A DNA stretch of 40,973 nucleotides from DATBGE01 sp036558125 (GTDB lineage: Bacteria > Gemmatimonadota > Gemmatimonadetes > Gemmatimonadales > GWC2-71-9). The notes below the pieces were generated by a model, which worked only from the letters and a program-made list of their open reading frames with translations, was not told the DNA's origin and did not search any database. This document shows, one piece after another, positions 23,026 to 31,207 of the stretch; the first letter of the stretch is position 1; every line of letters starts with the position of its first letter. The stretch covers positions 1 through 40,973 of the forward strand of contig DATBGE010000141.1 of the NCBI GenBank assembly GCA_036558125.1, in the 5' to 3' direction. Position numbers and translations under genes: made by a program.

Positions 23026-23970
23026 GTGAACCTGCTGATCGGAGCGGCGACGATAGGGCTCATTCTCGCGCCGCTCGCCCTCGGCGTCTTCATCAGTTAT
23101 CGGCTCTTCCAGACCCTCGACCTTACCACCGACGGATCTCACGGGCTCGGCGCCTCGGTCGTCGCCGCGCTGCTCGTGCGCCCCATGAATCCGCTCGGCG
23201 CGACGCTGCTGGCACTCGGCGCCGGAGTCATGGCGGGGGCTGTCACCGGTATCCTCCACACCCGGTTCCGGGTCAGCGCCCTGCTCGCCGGCGTGCTGAC
23301 CACCACGGCACTCTATTCAGTGAATCTGTTCGTGATGGGAGGCGGCAACCTCAATCTCGCGTCGGCCAACACTCTGTTCACCCGGGCCGAAAGCATCGGC
23401 GGCCAGCTTTTCGGAATTCCTGAAAGCCTGTCCATAATGGGGACGACCGTCGGCGGCGGCAGCATTTCGGCGCTGGTAATGACGGCCCTCCTGGCTGCCG
23501 CACTCGCCGCTGGGCTCACCCTGTTTCTCGCCACCGATCTGGGCCTTGCGCTCCGCGCCGCCGGGAACAACCCGGAGATGGCCAAGGCGCTCGGCATAGA
23601 CGTCGACCGGATGGTTGTCGTCGGGCTCGGTCTTTCCAACGGGCTTATCGCGTTTTCCGGCGCGCTGTTTGCCCAGTATTCCGGCTTCGCCAACATCCAG
23701 ATGGGAATCGGGGCGATCGTTACTGGCGGCGCCATGCTGCTGGTAGGAGAGACACTGTTCGGCAAACGCTCACTCGGGCGATGGATCGCCGGCGTCGTCG
23801 GTGGTGCGGTGGTGTTCCGGCTGGTCGTGGCCGGCGCAGTGCGAGCCGGGCTCAATCCCGATGCCTTGAAGCTGGTGACCGCGATCTTCGTTCTCGCCGT
23901 CCTCATCGTCCCGGGGATGATCAGTCGAGCCCGCGCCAGGCAGGCGGAGAGGGCGGGCCAACATGGCTGA
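23026..23970 (+). CDS. TrpY-type ABC transporter permease
   Basis: The start is a GTG at 23026 with a weak upstream site; ten bases separate it from the STAS stop. The 314-residue protein has about nine membrane helices, including LIGAATIGLILAPLALGVFISY, LLAGVLTTTALYSVNLFVMG, ALVMTALLAAALAAGLTLFLA and FVLAVLIVPGM. The segment ATDLGLALRAAGNNPEMAKALGIDVDRM is the EAA-like coupling region of branched-chain and TrpY-type permeases. It forms the membrane channel for the importer. It overlaps the ATPase gene by eight bases, which suggests translational coupling and balanced expression. Confidence 0.92.
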   Translation: MNLLIGAATIGLILAPLALGVFISYRLFQTLDLTTDGSHGLGASVVAALLVRPMNPLGATLLALGAGVMAGAVTGILHTRFRVSALLAGVLTTTALYSVNLFVMGGGNLNLASANTLFTRAESIGGQLFGIPESLSIMGTTVGGGSISALVMTALLAAALAAGLTLFLATDLGLALRAAGNNPEMAKALGIDVDRMVVVGLGLSNGLIAFSGALFAQYSGFANIQMGIGAIVTGGAMLLVGETLFGKRSLGRWIAGVVGGAVVFRLVVAGAVRAGLNPDALKLVTAIFVLAVLIVPGMISRARARQAERAGQHG

Positions 23971-24787
23971 GATCGCGCTCAGGCTGCAGCAGGTTTCCCA
24001 CCTGTTTAATCCCGGCACTCCCAATGAGATGAGAGCGCTGGACAGCGTAGACCTCGAGCTGGAACAAGGGAGCTTCACGGTGGTCCTGGGCGCCAATGGA
24101 TCGGGAAAGTCGAGTCTTCTGGGCGCCATTGCCGGAAGCCTTTCGCCGGCCCGCGGCGGGATATTTCTTGGGGAACAGGAGGTGACCCAGTGGCCCGAGC
24201 ACCGGCGCGCTCGACTGATCGGACGGGTCTTCCAGAACCCTCTCACCGGAACGGCGGCCAATCTGACAGTGGCCGAGAACCTGACGGTGGCCGCCCGGCG
24301 TGGCGGCCGGCGGCTGCTGCGCCCGGCTCTGGGCAGCGAGCGGAAGCGCGCGATCCAGGAACAGGTCGCAAGGCTGGGCATGGGCCTCGAGCAGCGACTC
24401 GATACCCCGATCGGGAGCTTATCCGGTGGTCAGCGACAGGCCCTGACCGTGCTCATGGCGACGATGGTCAAACCGACTTTGCTGCTGCTCGATGAACACA
24501 CTGCCGCACTCGATCCTCGCAGCGCGGAGCTGGTGGTCGGGCTTACCCGCGAGGTTATCACCGCGGGCGGCCTCACGACGCTGATGGTCACCCACTCGCT
24601 GGCGCAGGCAGTGCAACTGGGAGACCGCGTGCTGGTCATGCACCGGGGGAAGCTGGTGTACGATATCCCGGATGTTCGGCGACAACGTCTCACCGAGGAC
24701 GACCTGTTACAGCTCTTCGATCAATTGCGCTGGGCCGACCGGCTCGACGATTCGGCTGCGACCATGCTCCGTCACGGCTATGTCTGA
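23963..24787 (+). CDS. TrpZ-type ABC transporter ATP-binding protein
   Basis: The 274-residue ATPase has Walker A GANGSGKSS at 43-51, Q-loop Gln91, signature LSGGQRQ at 153-159, Walker B LLLLDE at 173-178 with catalytic Glu178, and switch His211 in VTHSLAQA. The C-terminal VLVMHRGKLVYDIPDVRRQRL is the normal end of a LivF/TrpZ-type ATPase. It couples ATP hydrolysis to import through the permease gene with which it overlaps by eight bases. Its own 3' end overlaps the kinase start by eight bases (ATGTCTGA). All nucleotide-binding residues appear intact. Confidence 0.94.
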   Translation: MAEIALRLQQVSHLFNPGTPNEMRALDSVDLELEQGSFTVVLGANGSGKSSLLGAIAGSLSPARGGIFLGEQEVTQWPEHRRARLIGRVFQNPLTGTAANLTVAENLTVAARRGGRRLLRPALGSERKRAIQEQVARLGMGLEQRLDTPIGSLSGGQRQALTVLMATMVKPTLLLLDEHTAALDPRSAELVVGLTREVITAGGLTTLMVTHSLAQAVQLGDRVLVMHRGKLVYDIPDVRRQRLTEDDLLQLFDQLRWADRLDDSAATMLRHGYV

Positions 24788-25664
24788 TCCGGATCCCGGA
24801 GCACGCTCGGTTCGCTCCTCGAGCGGGCGCTTCTCGGTCCCGGTCCCGGTAGTGCTGGCCGAGGCCATCAGCGAGCGCTACTCACTGGAACGCGAGCTGG
24901 CACGTGGGGGCATGGCCACCGTTTATCTGGGCCAGGACCACCAGAAGCAGCAGGCCGTCGCCATCAAGGTGATGCACCCCAAACTGGCCACCGTCCTGGG
25001 GGCCGAACGCTTCCTTCGCGAGATCAGGGTGGCCAGGTCCATGGACCACCCGCTCATCGTCCCGCTGGTGGACTCCGGGAACGCGAAGGGTCTGCTCTAC
25101 TACGTCATGCCGTACATCGACGGGGAGTCGCTCTTCGAACGGCTGCAGCGGGAGCGCCGGCTTCAGGTGGATGAGGCGCTGAGAATCACCCGAGACGTGG
25201 CCGCCGCCCTGGGGTATGCCCATGCCCACGGCGTGCTGCACCGCGACGTGAAACCCGAGAACATCCTCCTCACCGGAGCGCATGCCATGGTGGCGGACTT
25301 CGGGTTAGCCCGAGCCATCGGGGCGGCCGATTCCCGGAAGCTCACGGCAACCGGCGTCATCGTGGGAACCACGTTCTACATGAGCCCGGAGCAGTTGCGG
25401 GAGGACAAGGATATCGATCAACGGTCGGACATCTACGGCCTGGGCTGTCTGCTGTTCGAAATGCTCACCGGCGGGCCGCCCTACGTTGGCACCTCGCTCA
25501 AGGATGTGGTGACCAAGATTCTCCTGTCCCCGGTTCCCTCCGTTCGCCGCCTCAATCCGAACGTGCCGGCGCAAGTCGAGCAGGCGGTAACCAAGGCGCT
25601 CGCCAAGGCCGCGGGCGATCGCTACCGGACCATGGAAGAGTTCGGTGCAGCAATTGCAAATTGA
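24780..25664 (+). CDS. Ser/Thr protein kinase without extra domains
   Basis: The ATG at 24780 overlaps the ATPase stop and gives 294 residues, only slightly more than a kinase domain. The glycine loop is ARGGMATVYLG at 41-51, Lys63 lies in VAIKVM, HRDVKPEN is at 154-161, DFG at 173-175 and GTTFYMSPEQ at 196-205. Every catalytic element is present. The N-terminal 25 residues are Ser/Pro-rich and disordered, and there is no membrane helix. Being a soluble kinase coupled to the ATPase gene, it probably phosphorylates a member of the same operon; the STAS Ser residues are an obvious candidate. The last codons and stop lie inside an AATTGAAAATTG repeat. Confidence 0.92.
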   Translation: MSDPDPGARSVRSSSGRFSVPVPVVLAEAISERYSLERELARGGMATVYLGQDHQKQQAVAIKVMHPKLATVLGAERFLREIRVARSMDHPLIVPLVDSGNAKGLLYYVMPYIDGESLFERLQRERRLQVDEALRITRDVAAALGYAHAHGVLHRDVKPENILLTGAHAMVADFGLARAIGAADSRKLTATGVIVGTTFYMSPEQLREDKDIDQRSDIYGLGCLLFEMLTGGPPYVGTSLKDVVTKILLSPVPSVRRLNPNVPAQVEQAVTKALAKAAGDRYRTMEEFGAAIAN

Positions 25665-25800
25665 AAATTGACAATTGAAAATTGAAGTAGCCCCTCCTGT
25701 TGCCCATCACATCTTGACAATCAAGAGGAGAAGACTCAATATATTAGCCATACGTACTCGGTACTCGGTACTCGGTACTCGGTACTACCCCTCCCTGGAG
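25656..25800. repeat. AATTGAAAATTG and TACTCGG tandem repeats
   Basis: Copies of AATTGAAAATTG run from 25659 to about 25685 and include the kinase stop codon. Four perfect head-to-tail TACTCGG heptamers occupy 25755-25782, followed by a partial copy. The region is AT-richer than its surroundings and has no gene. It separates the ABC/kinase block from the PadR gene. Confidence 0.75.
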
Positions 25801-25805
25801 ACCGC

Positions 25806-26141
25806 GTGGACCAGCCCAATACCGATGTCATCCAGGGTACCCTGGACATGCTCATTCTCAAGACCCTCAGCCTCCAGCCGATGCACGGTTTCGGCATCGC
25901 GCGGCGGATCGAGCAGGTTTCCCGCGGATCCTTCAAGGTGAATCCCGGCTCACTCCTCACGGCGTTGCAGCGACTCGAACGGGCAGGGTGGCTCGATTCC
26001 GAATGGCGCCAGACCGAGAACTCCCGCCGCGCCAAGTTCTACAACCTGACCCGGTCCGGGCGGAAACAACTCGAAGTGGAAACAGCGGATTGGACCCGCC
26101 GGGTGGCAGCCATGAGCCGGCTGCTCAACGCAGAGGGATAG
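25806..26141 (+). CDS. PadR-family transcriptional regulator
   Basis: GGAGA at 25797 precedes the GTG at 25806, giving 111 residues. The winged-helix PadR pattern is clear: VIQGTLDMLILKTLSLQPMHGFGIARRIEQVSRG, then NPGSLLTALQRLERAGWLDSEWRQTENSRRAKFYNLTRSGRKQLEVE. The C-terminal helix (WTRRVAAMSRLLN) is the dimerisation arm of the short PadR-s2 type. It is immediately followed, after three bases, by the ADOP permease, and the pair PadR-ADOP is a common arrangement in Acidobacteriota and Gemmatimonadota. It most likely represses its own operon in response to an unknown ligand. Confidence 0.92.
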   Translation: MDQPNTDVIQGTLDMLILKTLSLQPMHGFGIARRIEQVSRGSFKVNPGSLLTALQRLERAGWLDSEWRQTENSRRAKFYNLTRSGRKQLEVETADWTRRVAAMSRLLNAEG

Positions 26142-26144
26142 CGC

Positions 26145-28778
26145 ATGTCGTTCTTCCGCCAGTTCACCAGTGGCGTGCGGACGCTGCTGAATCGTTCCGC
26201 CGCCGATCAGGATATCGCCGACGAGGTCCAGGATTACTACGAGCGCTCCGTTGCCTCACATCGAGCCAAGGGGCTTTCGCCGCATGAGGCGGCCAGGGCG
26301 GCGAACATGGAGCTGGGGAGTGTCGCCCAGGTGAAGGAGGAAGTCCGGTCCTACGGCTGGGAGAACTGGATCGAGACGACTCTGGCCGATCTCCGCTACG
26401 CTGCGAGACGGCTCCGGTCTTCACCGGGCTTTACCACTGTCACCATCCTGACTCTGGCTGTCGGGGTGGGAGCGACGACCGCGATTCTCAGCACGGTAAA
26501 TCGAATCATTTTCCACCCGCTGCCATACCCCAACCCCGAGCGGATTCTCATGGTCTGGGACATCGGGGTGGGAAACTCCCGTCTCGACGGCACCTTCGGT
26601 ACCTACCGGGAACTGGCGGAACGGAGCCGTTCGTTCGAGACGATGGCCACGGTCAAACCATGGCAGCCTACGCTCAACGGCGGCGCCGAGCCGGAGATGA
26701 TCGACGGCCAGCGGGTCACTGCGAGTTACTTCAGCGTGCTGGGTGTGAAGCCGATCCTCGGCCGTGACTTCGAGGCAGTCGAAGATCGAGCCGATGGCCC
26801 CCGGGTCGTGATCTTGAGCGACGGGCTCTGGAGACGGCGTTTCGGGGCGGACCCAACGATTGTAGGCCGAACCATCACCCTGAGCGACAACCCCTATCTC
26901 GTCGCGGGAGTGATGCCGAAGGGCTTCTCCAGCTCACTGGCGCCTTCCGCCGAGCTGTGGTCAACCCTCCAGTATGACATGACTCAGGGAAGGGCGTGGG
27001 GTCATCACCTCCGGATAGTCGGGAGACTTCGCCCCGGGGTAAGCATCGAGCAGGCAAAGGCCGAGGTTGGCCAGATCGCGAAGAACCGGCTGGCGGAATA
27101 CCCCCGGCCTGAATGGGCGGAGGTGAGGGATGGGTTCATTGTCGCCTCGCTTCAGGATGACATCACCCGGGGCGTGAAACCCGCCCTGTTCTTGATCCTG
27201 GGCGCCGTCGTCCTGGTCCTGGCGATCGCCTGTGTGAACGTGACCAATCTTCTGCTTGCCCGAGGTGTCCAGCGCACCGGCGAGTTCGCGCTGCGAGCGG
27301 CTTTGGGCGCCGGGCGGCAGCGGCTGGTCCGGCAGCTGCTAACCGAGAGCCTGCTCCTCGCCGCGATGGGCGGGCTGGCCGGAATGGCCGTCGCCGTACT
27401 CGGCGTGCGCGCCCTGGTGGCGCTCAGTCCCGCCGGGCTTCCGCGGGCGAGCGAGATCGGTGTCGACGGAACGGTCTTCGTCTTCGGCGCGATCGTCACC
27501 ACCCTGATCGGCCTTCTGGTGGGAATAAGTCCTGCGTTGCAGGCGTCTCGCAACGCTCCCCAGGAGAATCTCCGCTTCGGTTCCCGGCGGACCACCGGCG
27601 GGCACAAACGCCTGCGCAGTATCCTGGTGGTGGCGGAGGTCACGCTCGCCGTCGTGCTGCTGGTCTGTTCCGGGCTGCTGTTGCGAAGCCTTCGCCAGCT
27701 CTTTGCCGTCGAGGCGGGATTCAATCCCTCTGGCCTTCTCACGATGCAGATTCAGGTCACCGGGCACCAGTTCGACGACGATAGCGCGGCAAAGCTGTTC
27801 CTCAACCAGTCCGTCGCTGCGGTTCGACAGGTCCCCGGCGTCACCAGCGCGGCACTCACCAGTCAATTGCCTTTGAGCGGAGCGGCCGATCAGTACGGTG
27901 TGTTCTTGGAGGCTAGCCCGGAACAGGGGGGCGGGGAGCAGAGCCCGTTCCGCTATTCGGTGACCCCCGGCTATCTCGAAACCATGGGTATTCCGCTTCG
28001 CCGGGGCCGTCTGCTCGACGAGCACGATGTCGCAGGTTCGCCACGAGTCGCCCTGATCAGTGAGTCCCTGGCCAGGCACCGGCTCCCCGGGGTCGATCCT
28101 ATCGGCCAGCACCTCACCATTGGCGACGAGACGCCCTACACCGTGGTCGGCGTTGTGGGCGACGTCAGGCAGGTCTCGCTGGCGGTGGATCAGGCTGATG
28201 CGGTCTACACCACGGAAGACCAGTGGCGTTTCACCGACCGGGCAATCTCACTGGTGGTGAAAAGCAGGGGGAATCCACTTTCTCTAGTCCCTGCGGTACA
28301 AGAGGCTGTCTGGTCAGTTGACCCGGGGCAGGCCATCGTGCGCATCGCGACGATGGATCACGTGGTCGCCGCTTCCGCGGCCGAGCGCCGCTTCGCGTTG
28401 ACCCTGTTCGAGGCCTTCGCCGTCGCAGCCCTGGTTCTTGCGGCAGCCGGAATTTACGGAGTGCTGTCGGGCAGCGTGGTCGAGCGCAGACAGGAGATCG
28501 GTGTACGCTCCGCTCTCGGCGCGACCCGGAGAGATATTCTGAGTCTCGTTGTGGGACAGGGAATGACGCTGACGGGCTTCGGTGTCCTGGTCGGCCTGGC
28601 CGGCGCGGCCGCGATCAGCCAGGTCCTCGTGGCGATGTTATTCGGCGTCTCCCACCTCGACCCGATGACTTACCTCGGGGCCATGGCGGTTCTCGCCGGC
28701 GTTGGACTGGTGGCGTGCGCCGTGCCGGCCTGGCGAGCGACAAGGGTGGATCCGGCGACGACGCTGAGGGCGGAGTAA
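26145..28778 (+). CDS. Duplicated orphan permease (ADOP), FtsX/MacB type
   Basis: The 877-residue protein has an N-terminal cytosolic segment with YERSVASHRAKGLSPHEAARAANMELGSVAQVKEEVR, the conserved start of ADOP permeases. The first MacB-type unit begins SPGFTTVTILTLAVGVGATTAILSTVNRIIFHPLPYP and contains a large periplasmic region (GVKPILGRDFE, then LSDGLWRRRFGADP). The second unit starts near RTTGGHKRLRSILVVAEVTLAVVLLVCSGLLLRSL and ends with QEIGVRSALGATRRDILSLVVGQGM and VACAVPAWRATRVDPATTLRAE. This is an FtsX-domain duplication without an ATPase in the cluster. ADOPs are thought to be efflux or lipid-handling permeases. Confidence 0.93.
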   Translation: MSFFRQFTSGVRTLLNRSAADQDIADEVQDYYERSVASHRAKGLSPHEAARAANMELGSVAQVKEEVRSYGWENWIETTLADLRYAARRLRSSPGFTTVTILTLAVGVGATTAILSTVNRIIFHPLPYPNPERILMVWDIGVGNSRLDGTFGTYRELAERSRSFETMATVKPWQPTLNGGAEPEMIDGQRVTASYFSVLGVKPILGRDFEAVEDRADGPRVVILSDGLWRRRFGADPTIVGRTITLSDNPYLVAGVMPKGFSSSLAPSAELWSTLQYDMTQGRAWGHHLRIVGRLRPGVSIEQAKAEVGQIAKNRLAEYPRPEWAEVRDGFIVASLQDDITRGVKPALFLILGAVVLVLAIACVNVTNLLLARGVQRTGEFALRAALGAGRQRLVRQLLTESLLLAAMGGLAGMAVAVLGVRALVALSPAGLPRASEIGVDGTVFVFGAIVTTLIGLLVGISPALQASRNAPQENLRFGSRRTTGGHKRLRSILVVAEVTLAVVLLVCSGLLLRSLRQLFAVEAGFNPSGLLTMQIQVTGHQFDDDSAAKLFLNQSVAAVRQVPGVTSAALTSQLPLSGAADQYGVFLEASPEQGGGEQSPFRYSVTPGYLETMGIPLRRGRLLDEHDVAGSPRVALISESLARHRLPGVDPIGQHLTIGDETPYTVVGVVGDVRQVSLAVDQADAVYTTEDQWRFTDRAISLVVKSRGNPLSLVPAVQEAVWSVDPGQAIVRIATMDHVVAASAAERRFALTLFEAFAVAALVLAAAGIYGVLSGSVVERRQEIGVRSALGATRRDILSLVVGQGMTLTGFGVLVGLAGAAAISQVLVAMLFGVSHLDPMTYLGAMAVLAGVGLVACAVPAWRATRVDPATTLRAE

Positions 28779-28986
28779 CAGTTAGCGGTTAGCTAATAGC
28801 TGTTAGCTGTTAGCTGTTAGCCATAAGCAAGCACCTCATCCTGAGCGCAACGAAGGATCTTGCCGCCCTGACGGCAACGCGTGGGCAAGGAGACTAGATC
28901 CCTCGCTTTCGCTCGGGATGATGTGTGTAGGGCGGCTTACGATGATTGCTGACGGTTGACGGCTAATGGCTAACAGCTAACCGCTA
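28779..28986. repeat. Nested palindromic repeat between convergent genes
   Basis: The outer arms are AGCGGTTAGCT (28784-28794) and its inverse AGCTAACCGCT (28975-28985). Tandem AGCTGTTAGCTGTTAGC sits next to the left arm. Inside lies a second inverted pair, CATCCTGAGCG around 28838 with GCTCGGGATG around 28912. The right arm contains the TAG stop of the DUF2214 gene. No gene is present. Confidence 0.7.
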
Positions 28987-29436
28987 TTTCGCCCCGTACC
29001 CCCGAGCCACCGCCGTCGCCGTAAACAGAATGAGCACCAGGACGACAAGCTGGATCCGGCTCACCATGGCCCAGCGAGTGGCGGCGCTGGTGTCCGGAGT
29101 GGCACCGCGGCGTAATGCCCTGCGCCACCCGATAAAGGTCATCATGGGGCCCATCTCCAGCAGAAAAACCAGGAGAAACAGGGCCATCTTCAGCCAGAAT
29201 ACGTGATTAGGGAGATAGTATGCAGTCGGCTTCTCAAGACCGAGAAAGAGACGGGGGATACCGGTGGCGAGCCAGAGGAGGGCGGCCACGCCCCACCAAG
29301 TATCGGCCCGCAGGACCCGTCGAACAGACGCAGGATTGGCGGCTGCCTGGAGTGAGCGGGCCCGGACATAGATTGCGCCCAGGCCAATTCCGAGAGCCAG
29401 CAAATGAATAGAGGCGAGCAGCCAGCGAAGGAACAC
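28984..29436 (-). CDS. DUF2214 integral membrane protein
   Basis: The 150-residue product has four predicted membrane helices: FLRWLLASIHLLALGIGLGAIYV, TWWGVAALLWLATGIPRLFLGL, FWLKMALFLLVFLLEMGPMMTF and IQLVVLVLILFTATAVARG. The order and the IHLLALGIGLGAIYVRARSL start fit DUF2214, a family of small inner-membrane proteins with conserved His and Arg. Function is unknown, though related proteins include copper-resistance-type membrane subunits. It lies two bases after the carbonic-anhydrase stop, so the pair is an operon. Its stop codon is within the palindromic repeat. Confidence 0.85.
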   Translation of the reverse strand: MFLRWLLASIHLLALGIGLGAIYVRARSLQAAANPASVRRVLRADTWWGVAALLWLATGIPRLFLGLEKPTAYYLPNHVFWLKMALFLLVFLLEMGPMMTFIGWRRALRRGATPDTSAATRWAMVSRIQLVVLVLILFTATAVARGYGAK

Positions 29437-29438
29437 GG

Positions 29439-30056
29439 TTAAACCCCCTCAAAGAACTCCACGACGCCGGTCTCCAGGGAATACTCGGCGCCAACGACGC
29501 GGAGTCCGTTCCGCTCAATAAAATCCTCCACCACTTCGGAGCCGTGTCGCAACTGGTTTGCCGAGGCCCGGACGTTGGCTCGAACCGCCTCCCGCATCAG
29601 CGCGTCCCGGTCATGGCGCAGCGGTGTCCCCAGCAGTGGCTCGACGGATGGGCGCACTCGATCTACGATCGACCTCACATTGTGGGATCGGGTCGTGGCC
29701 TCCTTCGTCAGCTCCTCCAGTGTAGCCTGTACCACGCCACATTGCGTGTGACCCAGGACCACAACCAGCGGAATGCCGAACTTCTCCACCGCAAATTCGA
29801 CGCTCCCCACCTGCGATGGTGCAACGATGTTCCCGCCGATGCGGATCACGAAGAGATCCCCGAGGCCCTGGTCGAAGATCAGTTCGGCGGGGACCCGTGA
29901 GTCGGAACAGCCGAGGATGACGGCGAAGGGCTCCTGGTTGGGCGCTACCTCCCGACGCCGGGCAGCTCCCGTGAGGGTGTCGGCCCGGCCAGTGCCCGAG
30001 ACGAAACGATTATTGCCTTCTCGAAGACGCCGAAGAGCATCAGCAGCATTGGCCAT
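29439..30056 (-). CDS. can: Beta-class carbonic anhydrase
   Basis: The 205-residue protein carries all zinc ligands and catalytic residues of the beta class: Cys50, Asp52 and Arg54 in ILGCSDSRVP, then IRIGGNIV, then His103 and Cys106 in GHTQCGVV. It interconverts CO2 and bicarbonate in the cytoplasm, feeding carboxylases and pH homeostasis. The length and the AVEKFGIPLVVVLGHTQCG core are normal. It is followed by the DUF2214 gene after two bases. No signal peptide is seen. The upstream flank (30057-30150) carries no recognised promoter. Confidence 0.95.
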   Translation of the reverse strand: MANAADALRRLREGNNRFVSGTGRADTLTGAARRREVAPNQEPFAVILGCSDSRVPAELIFDQGLGDLFVIRIGGNIVAPSQVGSVEFAVEKFGIPLVVVLGHTQCGVVQATLEELTKEATTRSHNVRSIVDRVRPSVEPLLGTPLRHDRDALMREAVRANVRASANQLRHGSEVVEDFIERNGLRVVGAEYSLETGVVEFFEGV

Positions 30057-30150
30057 GATTAAGTCGGAGATCGGGTCGGGGTTACCAGGGCTCGAAGCAG
30101 TCGTATTTGTGCGGCGGCGAGAAAGTCGTCGAGACGCCGTGTCCTCGGGG

Positions 30151-31110
30151 TCACGGTGACGCTGTTGCGGCGCCCGAATCGGCGGAGCGAAGAAAGCCGC
30201 GAACCGCCGCGATCATCGCATCAGGCGCATCCCAGGAAGTGATGTGCGCCGCGCCCGCCAGTTGCTCGAAACGGGCCCCGGGAATCCGCGCCGCGAACCC
30301 GCGGACCAACTCCGGGCCGACCTCATCGAACTCGCCTACGGTCAGCAGGGTCGGCACCTTCACCGTTACCAGGGAATCGGTGACGACATAATCCTTCAGA
30401 GTGCCGGTGATGGTGAACTCGCTTGGGCCTTGCATGTAGCCGTAGATCGCCTGATTCATGGTGGCGAAGGTGCTGTCCAGATCGGCTTTGACCGGATGCC
30501 GAAAGACATAGAGCGCGTAGAAGGCATTGATGGCGTTCTGATAGTCGGGGGAATCATACGCGCCGAGGGCTTCCGATCGGACGACGGCGCGGCGCAGCGA
30601 ATCGGGCAGGGTGGCAAGCAACTCTCGAGCGCGATGCTCATATGCCGGTATGTCGAAGACCGGACTCCCGAAAGTCAATGAAACGACCCGCTCGGGGTGA
30701 GCCCGATAGTATTCGAAAGCCAGAATGGTTCCCCAGGAGTGGCCCAGCACGTGCCATCTCTCGATCCCAAGATGGGAGCGGAGAGAATCCAGTTCCTCCA
30801 CGAAATGAGGAATGGTGAAAAGCGTCGGGTCCGAAATCGGATCCGACTTGCCCCCGCCGAGCTGATCGTAGCGGATGACGCTGCGGTCGTCGCCGAGGGC
30901 CTCGAGTGGCTTGAGATAAAAACTGGAGAACCCGGGTCCTCCGTGAAGCAACACCACCGGTATGCCGGCTCCCGTTCCGGTGACCTTGTACCAGATGCTG
31001 CCGCCGGGCACCGCCAGACGGGATTCTCCCTGACTCAATGATCGGGAGGGCCCGCTGTCCCGGGAACACGCCGCCAGGAAGGCGATAACGAGTATCTGAA
31101 AGGCGCGCAC
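30151..31110 (-). CDS. Proline-iminopeptidase-like alpha/beta-hydrolase lipoprotein
   Basis: A GTG at 31110 puts a lipobox (VRAFQILVIAFLAAC) at the N-terminus; longer starts up to 31236 would overlap the divergent ankyrin gene. The mature part is an alpha/beta hydrolase: VVLLHGGPGFSSFYLKPLEAL carries the HGGPG oxyanion loop, DRSVIRYDQLGGGKSD the strand after it, and the nucleophile is Ser in HVLGHSWGTILAF (GHSWG). The acid is the Asp in LTVGEFDEV and the base the His in GAAHITSWD. Its order matches proline-specific peptidases (S33), but the lipid anchor suggests extracellular cleavage of peptides or small esters. Confidence 0.88.
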   Translation of the reverse strand: MRAFQILVIAFLAACSRDSGPSRSLSQGESRLAVPGGSIWYKVTGTGAGIPVVLLHGGPGFSSFYLKPLEALGDDRSVIRYDQLGGGKSDPISDPTLFTIPHFVEELDSLRSHLGIERWHVLGHSWGTILAFEYYRAHPERVVSLTFGSPVFDIPAYEHRARELLATLPDSLRRAVVRSEALGAYDSPDYQNAINAFYALYVFRHPVKADLDSTFATMNQAIYGYMQGPSEFTITGTLKDYVVTDSLVTVKVPTLLTVGEFDEVGPELVRGFAARIPGARFEQLAGAAHITSWDAPDAMIAAVRGFLRSADSGAATASP

Positions 31111-31207
31111 GCGGGTAAGCTGGTCTTTGCCGGACCTCACCGCAAGCCGCGATACAACGCTGGATGGCGCTATGGTGTCCAAGGAGGGTCCCCCACCGGA
31201 ATTGTCC

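Noticed and set aside
25755..25782. Regular heptamer array as a possible CRISPR
   Set aside because: The units are 7 bases and adjacent without spacers, so this is a simple tandem repeat.
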